The notes: generated by a model from the sequence alone, not told the origin. A stretch of 64,000 bases of DNA from Schaalia vaccimaxillae DSM 15804 (GCF_000420425.1 NZ_ATUX01000009.1:124001-188000); one strand, 5' to 3'; shown: positions 1 to 10,497, numbered from the stretch's first letter. A program made the numbers and translations.

Positions 1-29
1 CGCCCATCCCTGGCGAATATGGAAGAAAA

Positions 30-1577
30 ATGTCGTCGAATATCTTAGAGATGCGCCGTATTGATAAGGGCTTCAACGGGGTTCCTGTGCTCAAGCAAGT
101 CAACCTTGAAGTTCGGCGCGGCGAAGTTCATGCCTTGTGTGGAGAAAACGGTGCTGGTAAATCAACACTGATGAAAGTGCTATCCGGTGTCTACCCGCGA
201 GGGCAATATGAAGGGCAAATCCTCTGGGAGGGGAAAGAGGTTTCTTTCTCGTCGATCAAAGATTCTGAGCATCTTGGGATCGGGATTATTCACCAGGAAC
301 TTGCTCTCGTTCCCTACCTATCGATTGCTGAAAACCTGTTCCTCGGAATGGAGAAGCCTCGAAAGGCTGGGCTGATCGATTGGCATGAAGTCAACCATCG
401 TGCCGAAAAAATCCTGGCACGAGTCGGACTCAAGGAAGAAGTTACTGTCAAGATTGGGCAGCTTGGAGTTGGAAAGCAGCAGCTTATTGAAATTGGTAAG
501 GCTCTCTCCAAGGATGTCAAGCTTCTAATCCTTGATGAACCCACGGCAGCGCTTAATGACAACGACTCAGCTGTTTTCCTTGACCTCGTCCGTCAGCTTC
601 GCGACTCCGGTGTATCAATCGTGATCATTTCCCACAAACTCAACGAAATCGCTGAGATTGCTGACCGAACAACTATTTTGCGTGACGGGCAGACGATTGA
701 GACTCTTGACATGCGCGACCCGACTTCTACGCAGAATAAGATCATCTCGCTGATGGTTGGGCGCGAACTATCGCAGCGTTATCCAAACCGAGACTCGCAT
801 ATCGGCGAAGAACTTTTTCGAGTGGAAGACTGGACCGTTTACCATCCCACGCAACAGGATCGCATAATCATTAAAGACGCTTCTTTCAATGTGCGCCACG
901 GTGAAGTTGTTGGTATCGCGGGACTCATGGGTGCGGGACGTACTGAACTCGCAATGAGCATATTTGGCCGATCCTATGGGCGAAACATAACGGGCAGGAT
1001 TTACAAAGACGGAAAACAGATCGAAATTAATACGGTTTCCGATGCTATCAAGCACGGTATTGCCTATGCGACCGAAGACCGTAAGCAGTACGGGCTGAAC
1101 CTTATTGACGATATTCGACACAATATTGCCGCAGCCGGTCTGTTCAAACTATCCAAACGAGGAATGGTCAACGGTAACGAGGAACTCGCTGTTGCAAACG
1201 AATATAAAGAACGGATAAATATTCGTTCGCAGTCAGTCCTGCAGATCACTGGTTCATTATCAGGCGGAAACCAGCAAAAGGTAGTCCTGTCGAAGTGGCT
1301 GTACACGGACGCAGATGTCTTGATTCTTGACGAGCCGACGCGCGGCATAGATGTTGGTGCGAAGTTTGAGATCTATACGCTGATTAATCAGATGGTGGCT
1401 GAAGGCAAAGCTGTGATCGTGATTTCTTCCGAATTAGAAGAGGTTTTGGGTATATCGGACCGCGTCTATACGCTCGCATACGGGCGTATAACAGGCGAGC
1501 TCTCAGTAGCAGAAGCCAACCAGGAAAATCTCATGGAACTTATGACAATTGAACCTTCGAGGGAGAAAGACCAGTGA
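30..1577 (+). CDS. mmsA: Multiple-monosaccharide ABC importer, ATP-binding subunit (MmsA/GguA/XylG type)
   Basis: Energises uptake of a pentose or other monosaccharide at the cytoplasmic face of the membrane. The 515-residue protein has two fused nucleotide-binding domains, as usual for CUT2 sugar importers. Domain 1 has Walker [10 protein letters not shown] near residue 40, a signature region QLGVGKQQ, and Walker [11 protein letters not shown]. Domain 2 has the degenerate Walker A GAGRTE typical of this family, then LSGGNQQKV and [18 protein letters not shown] lies just upstream of the ATG. The stop overlaps the GTG of the permease by 4 bases, and araD and araA follow, so arabinose is the likely substrate (inference). 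The periplasmic-type binding protein is not in the window; it probably lies upstream. Confidence 0.93.
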   Translation: MSSNILEMRRIDKGFNGVPVLKQVNLEVRRGEVHALCGENGAGKSTLMKVLSGVYPRGQYEGQILWEGKEVSFSSIKDSEHLGIGIIHQELALVPYLSIAENLFLGMEKPRKAGLIDWHEVNHRAEKILARVGLKEEVTVKIGQLGVGKQQLIEIGKALSKDVKLLILDEPTAALNDNDSAVFLDLVRQLRDSGVSIVIISHKLNEIAEIADRTTILRDGQTIETLDMRDPTSTQNKIISLMVGRELSQRYPNRDSHIGEELFRVEDWTVYHPTQQDRIIIKDASFNVRHGEVVGIAGLMGAGRTELAMSIFGRSYGRNITGRIYKDGKQIEINTVSDAIKHGIAYATEDRKQYGLNLIDDIRHNIAAAGLFKLSKRGMVNGNEELAVANEYKERINIRSQSVLQITGSLSGGNQQKVVLSKWLYTDADVLILDEPTRGIDVGAKFEIYTLINQMVAEGKAVIVISSELEEVLGISDRVYTLAYGRITGELSVAEANQENLMELMTIEPSREKDQ

Positions 1578-2743
1578 GCAATACTCAAAATTTCGGCGCG
1601 ATGATCAAAGGCAATCTTCGCCAAAGTGGTATTTTCTTCGCTTTCTTTGCCATTGTCGTTCTATTTGCGATACTCAATCCTTCATTCTTAAGCCCAGGCA
1701 ATCTCACGAACATTGTCCTGCAGTATTCCTACATCCTCGTCTTAGCCATTGGCATGCTTTTCGTCATTGTTTTGGCACAGATCGATCTTTCGGTGGGGTC
1801 AGTAGTCGCGGTGACAGGTGCGCTATCCGCCGTGCTCGTGATCAAACACGGGATGCCGTGGTGGGTGGGGGTTCTTGCGGCGATTGCACTGGGGCTCATC
1901 ATTGGGGCGTGGCAAGGATTCTGGGTTGCATACGTTGGGATTCCCGGCTTCATCGTGACCCTGGCGGGAATGCTTCTGTTTCGAGGACTGACCTTCCAGA
2001 TTCTGGAGAATGTCTCTTTGTCTCCGTTCCCCAAGCCCTACTACAACATCGCAAACGGCTTCTTCAATGGTCTGTTGGGCGGTAATGGATTCGATGTACT
2101 GACGCTTCTGATCTTCGCTTTGGGGGTCGCGGGTTTCGCAGTCCAGCAGTTCCGTGCGCGTCGGGCGCGCATGTCATACAACCAGGTTGTCGAATCTATG
2201 CCTTTGTTTATCGCCAAGATCGTAGTCGTCGGTGCCATTGTCATGTGGTTTGCATATCAGCTTTCCATTTCTCGTGGCCTACCGTTGGTCCTTGTGATTT
2301 TGGCGTTGCTCGTCCTCGTTTATGGCACATTGGCGAACTCGACTCTTTTCGGTCGTAACGTCTACGCAATCGGTGGGAATATTGCCGCATCGCGTTTGTC
2401 AGGAATCAATGTGCGGTCCGTGACCTTCTTGACATACGTGAATATGGGCTTCCTGGCAGCTGTTGCAGGCGTCATCTATTCGGCGCGTATGAACGGTGCA
2501 CAGCCTGCAGCGGGTAACATGTTCGAGCTTGACGCTATCGCTGCCTGTTTCATTGGCGGTGCTTCGACAACCGGTGGTATCGGGCGCATCTCTGGAGCTC
2601 TCATTGGCGGTCTCATTATGGCTGTTATGTCTAATGGCATGCAGTTGATGGGTGCGTCAACATCGACTCAGCAGATGGTCAAAGGCATGGTGCTGCTGCT
2701 TGCAGTTGCCTTTGATGTATGGAACAAACGTCGCGCAAGCTAA
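1574..2743 (+). CDS. mmsB: Multiple-monosaccharide ABC importer, permease subunit (MmsB/GguB type)
   Basis: Membrane channel of the CUT2 importer encoded with mmsA. The 389-residue protein has about ten hydrophobic segments and, in its last third, the conserved [13 protein letters not shown] region of BPD_transp_2 permeases. At about 390 residues it matches the longer GguB/XylH class rather than the roughly 320-residue RbsC class. The GTG start overlaps the mmsA stop in a GTGA arrangement, indicating translational coupling. The arabinose enzymes follow after a short gap, so the four genes look like one operon. Confidence 0.92.
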   Translation: MSNTQNFGAMIKGNLRQSGIFFAFFAIVVLFAILNPSFLSPGNLTNIVLQYSYILVLAIGMLFVIVLAQIDLSVGSVVAVTGALSAVLVIKHGMPWWVGVLAAIALGLIIGAWQGFWVAYVGIPGFIVTLAGMLLFRGLTFQILENVSLSPFPKPYYNIANGFFNGLLGGNGFDVLTLLIFALGVAGFAVQQFRARRARMSYNQVVESMPLFIAKIVVVGAIVMWFAYQLSISRGLPLVLVILALLVLVYGTLANSTLFGRNVYAIGGNIAASRLSGINVRSVTFLTYVNMGFLAAVAGVIYSARMNGAQPAAGNMFELDAIAACFIGGASTTGGIGRISGALIGGLIMAVMSNGMQLMGASTSTQQMVKGMVLLLAVAFDVWNKRRAS

Positions 2744-2798
2744 CGTCAGTTTCCGATTCGAGTAGCGAATGGGAAAACTACCGATTGAAAGGTTGAAT

Positions 2799-3539
2799 AT
2801 GGATCACCGCGATCCGAGTACCTGGGATGCAGACTTCGCCGCCCGCGTGCGCGAAACCCGCGAAATAGTCTCTAAATTGCATGCCGAGCTCCCGCGCTGG
2901 GAACTTATCGTGTGGACAGCTGGCAATGTTTCCCAGCGAGTGAAAGGTCCTGCGCAGGACGGATCCCAGGATCTGCTGGTCATTAAGCCATCTGGCGTCA
3001 GCTACGACGATCTCACGCCCGAGGCGATGGTGGTGTGCGACCTTGATGCCAACCTTATCGAGGGCGAAGGCTCGCCCTCGTCAGACACCGCAGCTCATGC
3101 ATACGTCTACAAGCACATGCCCGAAGTTGGGGGAGTAGTGCACACTCACTCCACCTATGCCACCGCTTGGGCAGCGCGCGGAGAGGAAATTCCTTGCGTG
3201 CTGACGATGATGGGCGATGAGTTTGGTGGCCCAGTCCCCGTTGGCCCCTTTGCTCTTATCGGCGACGATTCAATCGGACGCGGCATTGTTGAAACTCTTT
3301 CGGAGTCACGCAGCCCTGCCGTCCTCATGCAGAACCATGGTCCTTTCACCATCGGCAAAGATGCCAAGGCTGCGGTCAAAGCTGCCGCGATGGTCGAAGA
3401 GGTTGCCCGCACTGTCCATATTGCCAAGCAGCTTGGCGAGCCGATCGAGATTCCGCAAGACAAGATCGACAGCCTTTATAACCGTTACCAATTTGTCTAC
3501 GGGCAGCATGATGCTGCGAGCGAAGAAGGAGACAAGTGA
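2799..3539 (+). CDS. araD: L-ribulose-5-phosphate 4-epimerase
   Basis: Converts L-ribulose 5-phosphate to D-xylulose 5-phosphate, the last step of L-arabinose entry into the pentose phosphate pathway. It is a class II aldolase-fold, metal-dependent enzyme. Visible motifs are [15 protein letters not shown] (phosphate binding), [10 protein letters not shown], the zinc-binding pair in [13 protein letters not shown], and [10 protein letters not shown] chose the ATG at 2799 because GAAAGG sits six bases upstream; an in-frame ATG at 2769 has no good ribosome-binding site. That gives 246 residues, normal for the family. Ribulokinase (araB) is not in the window. The stop overlaps araA. Confidence 0.93.
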   Translation: MDHRDPSTWDADFAARVRETREIVSKLHAELPRWELIVWTAGNVSQRVKGPAQDGSQDLLVIKPSGVSYDDLTPEAMVVCDLDANLIEGEGSPSSDTAAHAYVYKHMPEVGGVVHTHSTYATAWAARGEEIPCVLTMMGDEFGGPVPVGPFALIGDDSIGRGIVETLSESRSPAVLMQNHGPFTIGKDAKAAVKAAAMVEEVARTVHIAKQLGEPIEIPQDKIDSLYNRYQFVYGQHDAASEEGDK

Positions 3540-5047
3540 TGTCCAGCTTCTACGAAGGCCGCGAGGTCTGGTTCTACACCGGCAGCCAGGATCTGTATGG
3601 TGAAGAAACCCTGCGTCAGGTCGCAGATCAGTCTCAGGAAGTTGTGCGTTTGCTCAATGAGTCAGGTTTGATGCCTGCTCCTATCGTGTGGAAGCCGGTC
3701 TTAAAGGACTCCGATTCCATTAAGCGTGCAATGCTCGAAGCCTCGGCCGACGAGAAGGTCCTGGGTGTCATTTCTTGGATGCACACCTTCTCACCTGCCA
3801 AAATGTGGATTCGCGGGCTAGAGGTTTTGTCCAAGCCGCTGCTGCACCTGGCCACCCAGGCAAATGTTGAGATTCCCTGGGACAGCATTGACATGGACTT
3901 CATGAATCTCAACCAGGCAGCTCATGGCGACCGCGAATATGCGTACATCCTGACGCGGCTGGGCGTTGCTCGTAGCACCGTCGTCGGGCACGCCTCCAAC
4001 GAGTCCACCGCTAAGCGAGTGTCAGAATGGATCCGCGCCGCTGGCGGTTTCGCTGCCACATCCGAACTATGTGTGGTGCGTTTCGGCGACAACATGCGTA
4101 ATGTCGCGGTGACCGAGGGCGATAAGACCGAGGCCGAACGCCGCCTCGGTGTTTCCATCAACACATGGGGCGTTAACGATCTAGTGACCGAGGTCGATGC
4201 GGTGGCTGAAGAAGATATCGACGCCCTTGTTGCCATCTACGAGTCCGAGTACGAGGTCGAGGAAAGCCTGCGTAAAGGCGGTGACCGTCACGAGTCGTTG
4301 CGTTATGCCGCGCGCGAAGAGATTGCTATGCGCAAGTTCCTCGAGGATCGTGGGGCGAAGGCTTTCACCACGAACTTTGAGGATCTGGGTGGGTTGCGCC
4401 AGCTTCCGGGTCTAGCGGTTCAACGCCTGATGACGGATGGATACGGTTTTGGAGCCGAGGGCGACTGGAAGACTGCGGTCCTCGTTCGTGCAGCCAAAGT
4501 CATGGGTGAGGGACTCGAGGGCGGAGCCTCACTGATGGAGGACTACTGCTACAACTTCGTTGAGGGTCACGAGATGGTTCTTGGGGCTCATATGCTCGAG
4601 ATCTGCCCGTCGTTGACTGCTCGTAAGCCTCGTATTGAAATCCATGCTCTTGGTATCGGTGATCGTGAAGATCCAGTTCGTATGGTCTTCAATGCAGATC
4701 CGCGGCCCGGCGTTGTCGTCGCAATGTCGGATATGCGTGATCGTTTCCGGCTCACCGCCAACGTGGTCAACGTTGTTGAACCGCCTCACGATATGCCCAA
4801 GTTGCCGGTTGCTCGCGCAATGTGGGTTCCTGAGCCAGACTTCTACACCTCTGTTGAAGCGTGGCTGACTGCCGGAGCTGCTCATCACACATGTATGTCG
4901 ACTCAGGTCGGTGCCGATGTGTGGGAGATGTTCGCCAAGATTGCCAAGATGGAACTTCTCGTCATTGATAGCTCGACAACGCGTCGTGACTTCAGTGCTT
5001 CAACCCGGTGGAACCAGGCCTATCACCGCCTCGCAGAGGGGTTGTGA
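3539..5047 (+). CDS. araA: L-arabinose isomerase
   Basis: Interconverts L-arabinose and L-ribulose, the first step of arabinose breakdown; Mn-dependent and cytoplasmic. The 502-residue length is typical. Residues matching the known active site are in [10 protein letters not shown] (Glu), [17 protein letters not shown] (Glu and His) and AAHHTC (His). GAAGGAG lies seven bases before the ATG at 3539, which shares its A with the araD stop (TGATG); a GTG three bases earlier is possible. Last gene of the mmsA-mmsB-araD-araA operon, followed by a strong terminator. Confidence 0.96.
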   Translation: MSSFYEGREVWFYTGSQDLYGEETLRQVADQSQEVVRLLNESGLMPAPIVWKPVLKDSDSIKRAMLEASADEKVLGVISWMHTFSPAKMWIRGLEVLSKPLLHLATQANVEIPWDSIDMDFMNLNQAAHGDREYAYILTRLGVARSTVVGHASNESTAKRVSEWIRAAGGFAATSELCVVRFGDNMRNVAVTEGDKTEAERRLGVSINTWGVNDLVTEVDAVAEEDIDALVAIYESEYEVEESLRKGGDRHESLRYAAREEIAMRKFLEDRGAKAFTTNFEDLGGLRQLPGLAVQRLMTDGYGFGAEGDWKTAVLVRAAKVMGEGLEGGASLMEDYCYNFVEGHEMVLGAHMLEICPSLTARKPRIEIHALGIGDREDPVRMVFNADPRPGVVVAMSDMRDRFRLTANVVNVVEPPHDMPKLPVARAMWVPEPDFYTSVEAWLTAGAAHHTCMSTQVGADVWEMFAKIAKMELLVIDSSTTRRDFSASTRWNQAYHRLAEGL

Positions 5048-5066
5048 GGGGCTAACTTTTAGTCGA

Positions 5067-5102
5067 AAACGCCCCCTCCAAGGCCTTGGAGGGGGCGTTT
5101 TC
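5067..5102 (+). terminator. Rho-independent terminator of the arabinose operon
   Basis: A perfect 18-bp inverted repeat with no real loop, running from AAAACGCCCCCTCCAAGG into CCTTGGAGGGGGCGTTTT, begins 20 bases after the araA stop. The A and T tracts at its ends let it work in both directions. Confidence 0.9.
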
Positions 5103-5119
5103 CTCCCAAAATGCGGATA

Positions 5120-5183
5120 GATTTCACGAAATCGGTGAAATCACGCCCCAAACCTGACAATTTGCCGTTCTATTCCGTAGTGT
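5120..5183 (+). promoter_or_regulatory. Candidate promoter of HU with an upstream inverted repeat
   Basis: Between the arabinose terminator and the HU gene there is an 8-bp perfect inverted repeat, GATTTCAC (5120-5127) and GTGAAATC (5135-5142), and then a sigma-70-like pair CTGACA (5154-5159) and TAGTGT (5178-5183) 18 bases apart. The repeat could be an operator; no known regulator was matched. Assignment is by eye. Confidence 0.4.
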
Positions 5184-5237
5184 TTCCCCGTGGCCATTTT
5201 CAACGGCCCCCAAGAACGACAGGAATGAGGTTCCTAC

Positions 5238-5519
5238 ATGTCCGTGAATCGCACCGAGCTTGTTGCCCAGATCGCCGAGCGCGCCAACCTGACCAAGGTT
5301 CAGGCCGACGCTGCCCTGGGTGCTTTCCAGGATGTTCTCGTCGAGGCTCTGGCCAAGGGCGAGGCCGTCAAGGTCACCGGGCTGCTCTCCGTTGAGCGTG
5401 TTGAGCGCGCCGCCCGCACAGGCCGCAACCCTCGCACCGGCGAAGAGATCCAGATCCCCGCTGGTTACGGCGTCAAGCTCTCGGCTGGCTCGACCCTGAA
5501 GAAGGCTGTCGCCAAGTGA
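5238..5519 (+). CDS. hup: DNA-binding protein HU
   Basis: Small basic nucleoid protein that bends DNA and helps compact the chromosome. The 93 residues cover the whole HU/IHF fold: helical N-terminus (VNRTELVAQIAER), and the DNA-binding arm containing GRNPRTGEEIQIPAG, the family signature. It lacks the long lysine/alanine-rich tail of mycobacterial HupB, so it is the short form. It is a single-gene unit with its own promoter region and a terminator directly behind it. Confidence 0.95.
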   Translation: MSVNRTELVAQIAERANLTKVQADAALGAFQDVLVEALAKGEAVKVTGLLSVERVERAARTGRNPRTGEEIQIPAGYGVKLSAGSTLKKAVAK

Positions 5520-5538
5520 GTCTGATCTGAAGACTAAT

Positions 5539-5580
5539 AATCGAGGGGTGGGTGCAACGGCACTCACCCCTCGATTTTCT
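5539..5580 (+). terminator. Terminator between HU and the ROK repressor
   Basis: Stem AATCGAGGGGTGGGTG with CACTCACCCCTCGATT (one G-T pair), loop of about 8 bases, followed by TTTTCTTT. It serves HU; the A/T flanks may also let it end the convergent ROK transcript. Confidence 0.85.
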
Positions 5581-6732
5581 TTAGTCGGTGATCTCCAGCA
5601 GCGACTGCCTGCACAGATGTAAGCCACCGAGAACTCCCGCTTGAGCGCCCGACGTGGCTGCTTCAATCGTTAAGGTCCTGGTAATCAATGGGTGGCATCC
5701 GGTGTAGAGAGAAGCGCGTACTGCCGCCAGGAACGGGCTGATGGTGGACAGGCGCCCCGAGATAAAGACTGCTTGGGGGTTGAAGAACCCGACGACTGTA
5801 GACAGTGCTTCGCCCAGGCGTGAACCTGCCAATCGCATGAGGGCGACTGCTTGGGGATTCGCGTCCAAAGAGGCATTAATGAGGTCCTCGTATGTGGCCT
5901 CGGATCCCGATATCTGCTGCCATTGCTGTGTCAGCGCTCGCCCGGAAACAACTGTTTCGAGACACCCGCTTTTCCCGCAATCACAGGCCATGTCGCCGAA
6001 AGCAGACATACGCACGTGGGCGATGTCGCCAGCAGCGCCGCTGGCTCCGCGGTGAATGCTCGATCCAATGATGAGGCCTGTTCCTAATGCGGACCCAGCT
6101 TTGACGGTAACGGAATCAACGAGACCCGAGTGGGCCAGATGTTCGCCCAATGCCATGAGATTGGCGTCGTTTTCGACCAGGACGGTGGTGTTGAATCGTT
6201 TTTGGATGTGGTCGACGACGGGGTAGTGGTGCCACCCCGGTAACCGCGATCCCGAGTCAATCCATGAATGCGCGTGATCAATGGGCGCAGGTAATCCAAT
6301 GCATATGGCGCCGAGCGGGGTTTGGGGGCTGTGCTCATCGATGAGCTGGGTGAAAGCGTCAGCTAAAGCATCCAGAGTGAGCTGAGGTCCCAGAGAAGTG
6401 TCGATCTGCAGGTCGCACTCGGCAATGATTGAAGCGTTCCCGTCCGCGAGGGCGATCCGAGCGTGACGTGTCCCTAAGTCTGCTGCTATCAAGTTGAGTT
6501 GGGTGCGGGCATAGTGGAGTTTCTTTGATGGGCGTCCTCCCGTTGAAGGGGTTGTGATTCCTTCGAAGATGAGGCCTGCGTCGATGAGCTCGCGGGTGCG
6601 CAGGGAAACTAACGAGGCGGAGGCTGGCAGGAGATTCATTAGTTCTCCTCGCGTTGTTGCTTCTCCAGTCTTGACGAGGTTGAGGATGCGGTCGTGGATG
6701 TCGAGGAGCGCATGGGGGCGGTCCTTGTTCAT
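5581..6732 (-). CDS. ROK-family transcriptional repressor (NagC/XylR type)
   Basis: DNA-binding sugar sensor that probably represses the divergent fucosidase/ABC locus. The 383-residue protein has an N-terminal winged helix-turn-helix (about residues 15-75) and a C-terminal ROK domain with the zinc motif CDCGKSGCLE and the glycine-rich GSALGTGLIIG loop. The N-terminal DNA-binding part distinguishes it from the ROK kinase at 12938. Start chosen at the ATG preceded by AAAGGGAG. The inducer is unknown; a fucosylated glycan product or the sugar handled by the downstream kinase is an inference from context. Confidence 0.88.
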   Translation of the reverse strand: MNKDRPHALLDIHDRILNLVKTGEATTRGELMNLLPASASLVSLRTRELIDAGLIFEGITTPSTGGRPSKKLHYARTQLNLIAADLGTRHARIALADGNASIIAECDLQIDTSLGPQLTLDALADAFTQLIDEHSPQTPLGAICIGLPAPIDHAHSWIDSGSRLPGWHHYPVVDHIQKRFNTTVLVENDANLMALGEHLAHSGLVDSVTVKAGSALGTGLIIGSSIHRGASGAAGDIAHVRMSAFGDMACDCGKSGCLETVVSGRALTQQWQQISGSEATYEDLINASLDANPQAVALMRLAGSRLGEALSTVVGFFNPQAVFISGRLSTISPFLAAVRASLYTGCHPLITRTLTIEAATSGAQAGVLGGLHLCRQSLLEITD

Positions 6733-6770
6733 AGTGGCTCCCTTTCGTCCAGTAGGTCATTGACTTTTTG

Positions 6771-6782
6771 CAATAGTTATTG
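6771..6782. promoter_or_regulatory. Candidate ROK operator in the divergent intergenic region
   Basis: CAATAGTTATTG is a perfect palindrome of 5-bp arms around two bases, in the A/T-rich 182-base gap between the ROK repressor and the fucosidase, close to the repressor start. Position and symmetry suit an autoregulatory operator. No footprint-like second copy was found. Confidence 0.4.
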
Positions 6783-6914
6783 AAGATTCGTTGCCGGCGG
6801 CTCTTGTTATAGAACTGTAAGCTTTGATTTTGTGAGAGTTTTTAATTTTGATCTAGTATCTTCTCTATTGGAACAAAGGTGCTCTAATAATGCAAGAGAT
6901 TGGAATAAGTGTTC

Positions 6915-8237
6915 ATGACTCGACCGACAACCCCTGAACAGGCTGCAGCACAGGCCTGGTTCGATCACGAGCGCTTCGGTCTCTTCGTGCACTTTGGGCT
7001 CTACTCGGTTGCAGCACGCCACGAATGGGTGATGACACGCGAGCGCACCCCGGTCGCTGACTACGAGAAATACGCGGACTTCTTCAACCCCGACCTCTTT
7101 GATGCTCGCCAGATAGCGCGTCTGGCTCAAAACACCGGTATGGGGTACGCGGTTCTGACCACTAAACATCACGATGGATTTTGTCTCTGGGACTCCAAGG
7201 TCACCGACTACACCTCTGCCCGCCATCAAGGTCGCGACCTCGTAGGTGAATGGGTCGAGGCTCTGCGCGCGGAAGGCCTGCGCGTTGGTCTCTATTACTC
7301 CCTCCTCGATTGGCATCATTCCGACTTCACGTACGACTTCCACCACCCCAGACGTGACGACCCAGATGCCCGTGAGCCTCACCCCGAACGAACAATGCAG
7401 GCCTACCGCCAGTACCTCAAAGACCAGGTTCGAGAACTGCTGACCAACTACGGCCAAATCGACTACCTCTTCTTCGACTTCTCATACCCGTGGGAATCTG
7501 AAGGGTGGAAAGGTAAAGGCAAAGACGACTGGGGATCACAAGAACTCCTCGACATGTGTACCCAGCTGCAGCCGGGCATCATTGTCAATGACCGGCTCGA
7601 CATCCCCGCCGACCTCGTCACCCCCGAGCAATACCAGCCATCTGCCCCCATGCAAGTAAATGGCAAGCGAGTGCGGTGGGAAGCGTGCCAAACACTCAAC
7701 GGCTCATGGGGATACGACCGCGATAACTTCGACTACAAGAGCCCTGACATGCTCGTGCGCATGTTGGTCGACACTGTTTCCAAGAACGGCAATCTCATCC
7801 TCAACATCGGACCCGATGGCCGAGGCGCGGTCAGCTCCGCTGATGAGCAGGCGCTGGCAAGCATCGGACAGTGGATGAAGCTGCACCGAGAATCGATTGT
7901 GGGAGCCGGAGTTGCCGATGGATTCCAAGCACCCGAAGGCACAGTTCTAACACGCAAGGCAGACCGGCTCTACGTCCATCTCCTTCACTGGCCCTTCGGA
8001 CACCTCCACCTGCCCGGACTCCAAGGAAAAGTCCGTTTCGCTCGACTCCTCAACGACGGCTCCGAGATCCGAACCTATCACCTTCCGCCTGAAGCAGAAG
8101 CACTGACTACCGAACCCGGTGGTCAGCCGGAAGGGACGCTGACACTGGTGCTACCCGTACGCAAACCCGACGTCCTCGTACCAGTCATCGAACTATTCCT
8201 CAACGAATCGGAAGAAGAAACACTTCCCCGTTCATAA
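6915..8237 (+). CDS. Alpha-L-fucosidase, glycoside hydrolase family 29
   Basis: Removes terminal alpha-linked L-fucose from glycans by a retaining mechanism. The N-terminal TIM barrel starts with WFDHERFGLFVHFGLYS, carries the family motif TTKHHDGFCLWDS (His85-His86), and has a predicted catalytic nucleophile at Asp188 in DYLFFDFSYP. A shorter beta-rich C-terminal part follows. There is no signal peptide, so the enzyme is probably cytoplasmic and acts on imported oligosaccharides, in agreement with the ABC importer directly downstream. The ATG at 6915 is preferred to a GTG two codons earlier (440 residues). First gene of the locus divergent from the ROK repressor. Confidence 0.9.
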   Translation: MTRPTTPEQAAAQAWFDHERFGLFVHFGLYSVAARHEWVMTRERTPVADYEKYADFFNPDLFDARQIARLAQNTGMGYAVLTTKHHDGFCLWDSKVTDYTSARHQGRDLVGEWVEALRAEGLRVGLYYSLLDWHHSDFTYDFHHPRRDDPDAREPHPERTMQAYRQYLKDQVRELLTNYGQIDYLFFDFSYPWESEGWKGKGKDDWGSQELLDMCTQLQPGIIVNDRLDIPADLVTPEQYQPSAPMQVNGKRVRWEACQTLNGSWGYDRDNFDYKSPDMLVRMLVDTVSKNGNLILNIGPDGRGAVSSADEQALASIGQWMKLHRESIVGAGVADGFQAPEGTVLTRKADRLYVHLLHWPFGHLHLPGLQGKVRFARLLNDGSEIRTYHLPPEAEALTTEPGGQPEGTLTLVLPVRKPDVLVPVIELFLNESEEETLPRS

Positions 8238-8273
8238 CAACCATCGCATTTCGCTACCTCAAAGGAGAGACAC

Positions 8274-9554
8274 ATGAAGATGCGCACTACCGCGGTTGCC
8301 CTGTCGACCGCAATGATCGCCGCCCTGGGACTGGCCGCCTGCTCCGGGGGCTCGGACTCAGCCAACTCGGGTTCGAGCGGCGACAAAGTGAAAGTCACAT
8401 GGAACATGTGGGCCGGATCTGAAAACGATGAAAAGTGGGTCTCTGATACCGCTGACATCGTCAGATCGCAAAATCCCGACATCGAATTGGACACCCAAAC
8501 CGCTTCCTGGGGTGACTACTTCACCAAACTCACCGCCAATGCTTCAGCAGGGCAGATGTCATGCGTGACCTCGATGAATGGGCAGCGCATCTCGACATTC
8601 CATGAACTGCTATCGCCCCTGACCGAAGAGGATCTCAAGACCGCTGGCATCGATGCAGCGAACTTCTCCGACGGCGCCCTGGACATCCTCAGCTACGACG
8701 GCAACCTCTACGGCATTCCCTACGACGTCGCCGCAATGATGGTGTACTACAACAAGGACATGCTGGCCGAAACCAACACCCCCGAGCCAACGTCCGACTG
8801 GACCTTTGATGATTTTGTAGCCACCGCAAAGGGAGCGACCACCGACGCTCACAAGGGCTTCGGTATCGGCATGGGCGAGTTCCAGTGGATGGCCCTGCCT
8901 ATCGCCAAATCCGGCGTTCAGCCCGTCGACGAATCCGGCAACCTACAGCTGACCGATCCCGCCTGGGTGGAGGCTGCCCAGTGGTACACCTCCCTTGTGA
9001 CAAAGGAAGGCGTTGCTGACCCGGTTCCGTCCGCATCTGAAATGGGCTGGGGCGAAGAACAGTACTCGAACGGAAACGTCGCGATGGCTGTTGACGGCAC
9101 CTGGAACGCTCAGGGCTACTTCACCAACGAAGCGGGCTTTAAGGCCGGCGCCGTGCGCCTTCCCAAGGGTGAGAACGGTTCAACGGGTCTGGTTCTCGGC
9201 TCCGGCTACGGCATCGCCGCATCCTGTGAGGGTGCTGAGCGCGAGGCCGCTCTCAAGGTCCTGGGATCCCTGGTCTCCAAGGAAGCACAGGATCTCATTG
9301 CTTCCTCCGGTCGTTCCTACCCGTCCTTGAAGGAATCGCAGCCCCTCTACTTCGAGTCCCTGGACGAGTCCTACCGCGAAGAGGTTCGCGCGGCGTTCGA
9401 CGCAGCCTTCTCGGGTACCGTCGGCCAGAATTCGACCGCTTCGTGGGTCCAAGTCAACGAATACTTCTCCCCGAACCTCGTGTCGGTCTACTCCGGCGAT
9501 ATGCCGATTGAAGAAATGTTCGACTCGGCCCAAAAGCAGTTCGGGTCTAAGTGA
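8274..9554 (+). CDS. Sugar ABC transporter substrate-binding lipoprotein (CUT1 type)
   Basis: Captures an oligosaccharide outside the cell and delivers it to the permease pair encoded next. Residues 1-22 are a lipoprotein signal ending in the lipobox LAAC, followed by a serine/glycine-rich linker. The rest is a typical extracellular solute-binding protein family 1 fold of about 400 residues, with aromatic residues (WNMW, GYGIA) usual in sugar binders. AAAGGAG lies seven bases before the ATG. The fucosidase ahead of it suggests a fucosylated ligand (inference). Confidence 0.9.
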   Translation: MKMRTTAVALSTAMIAALGLAACSGGSDSANSGSSGDKVKVTWNMWAGSENDEKWVSDTADIVRSQNPDIELDTQTASWGDYFTKLTANASAGQMSCVTSMNGQRISTFHELLSPLTEEDLKTAGIDAANFSDGALDILSYDGNLYGIPYDVAAMMVYYNKDMLAETNTPEPTSDWTFDDFVATAKGATTDAHKGFGIGMGEFQWMALPIAKSGVQPVDESGNLQLTDPAWVEAAQWYTSLVTKEGVADPVPSASEMGWGEEQYSNGNVAMAVDGTWNAQGYFTNEAGFKAGAVRLPKGENGSTGLVLGSGYGIAASCEGAEREAALKVLGSLVSKEAQDLIASSGRSYPSLKESQPLYFESLDESYREEVRAAFDAAFSGTVGQNSTASWVQVNEYFSPNLVSVYSGDMPIEEMFDSAQKQFGSK

Positions 9555-9582
9555 TCCGTCGCTGAACTGAAAAGAAACCCTG

Positions 9583-10497
9583 ATGCCTTCTTCACCCGCT
9601 CAGCGCCCACGGCGCTCCAAGCTGGCGAAGATCGAGTCCCGCCAGGCGCTGGTCTTTGCCAGCCCAGCCCTGGTGGGGCTCGCCCTCTTCACCATCATCC
9701 CGGTGGTCTTGTCCATCGTCATGAGTTTGTACGACTGGCCGGCTTTTGGCCAACGCAGCTTCGTCGGCCTGGAGAACTACAAATACCTTGTTACTGAGAG
9801 TCCAGACTTCTGGCCAGCCCTACGCAACTCTGTGATCTTCACGGTCCTGTACGTTCCTGCAAACATCATCGTCTCGCTGACAATGGCTTTCATCGTCGGC
9901 CCCCGCATTAAAGGACGCAACGCCTTCCGTGTTCTGTTCTTCATCCCGGTGGTCACCCCGATGGTGGCCAACGTGCTGGTGTGGAAAATGCTGCTGCAAC
10001 CTCAGGGGCTTTTCAACGGTATCGCTCAAGGATGGTTCGGAATCGAATTGCCGTCCTTCCTCGCAGATAAATACTGGGCGATGATCATGATCGTTGTCAT
10101 GTCAGTGTGGCAAGGTGCCGGGTACAACATGCTGATCTTCTCGGCCGCCCTCGAGCAGCTACCTGACTCCGTTATGGAAGCCGCTCGCATTGACGGCGCG
10201 ACCGGTATGACGATGCTCTTCAAAGTCATCCTGCCGATGATTTCGCCGTCGATCTTCTTCGCGGCGGTCATGACGATCATCTCCTCGCTTCAAGTCTTCG
10301 TCCAGCCCCAGATGCTCACGGGTGGTGGCCCCGGTAATGCGACTCTTCCTCTCGTCATGTTCATCTACAACACGGGCTTCAAGTTCCATCAACTTGGCAT
10401 GGCCGCAGCAGCAGCGTGGATCCTATTTGCCCTCGTCATCCTTGTGACGGCATTCCAGTTCAAGGCCCAGAAGAGGTGGGTGCACTATGAGTCTTAA
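9583..10497 (+). CDS. Sugar ABC transporter permease (MalF/UgpA type)
   Basis: One of two membrane subunits of the CUT1 importer. The 304-residue protein has six predicted membrane helices; the cytoplasmic EAA loop that docks on the ATPase reads EAARIDGATGMTMLFKVILP. No ATPase gene is in the locus, so it probably uses a shared MsmK/MalK-type ATPase encoded elsewhere, as is common for Gram-positive CUT1 systems. Its end overlaps the next permease by 11 bases. Confidence 0.92.
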   Translation: MPSSPAQRPRRSKLAKIESRQALVFASPALVGLALFTIIPVVLSIVMSLYDWPAFGQRSFVGLENYKYLVTESPDFWPALRNSVIFTVLYVPANIIVSLTMAFIVGPRIKGRNAFRVLFFIPVVTPMVANVLVWKMLLQPQGLFNGIAQGWFGIELPSFLADKYWAMIMIVVMSVWQGAGYNMLIFSAALEQLPDSVMEAARIDGATGMTMLFKVILPMISPSIFFAAVMTIISSLQVFVQPQMLTGGGPGNATLPLVMFIYNTGFKFHQLGMAAAAAWILFALVILVTAFQFKAQKRWVHYES

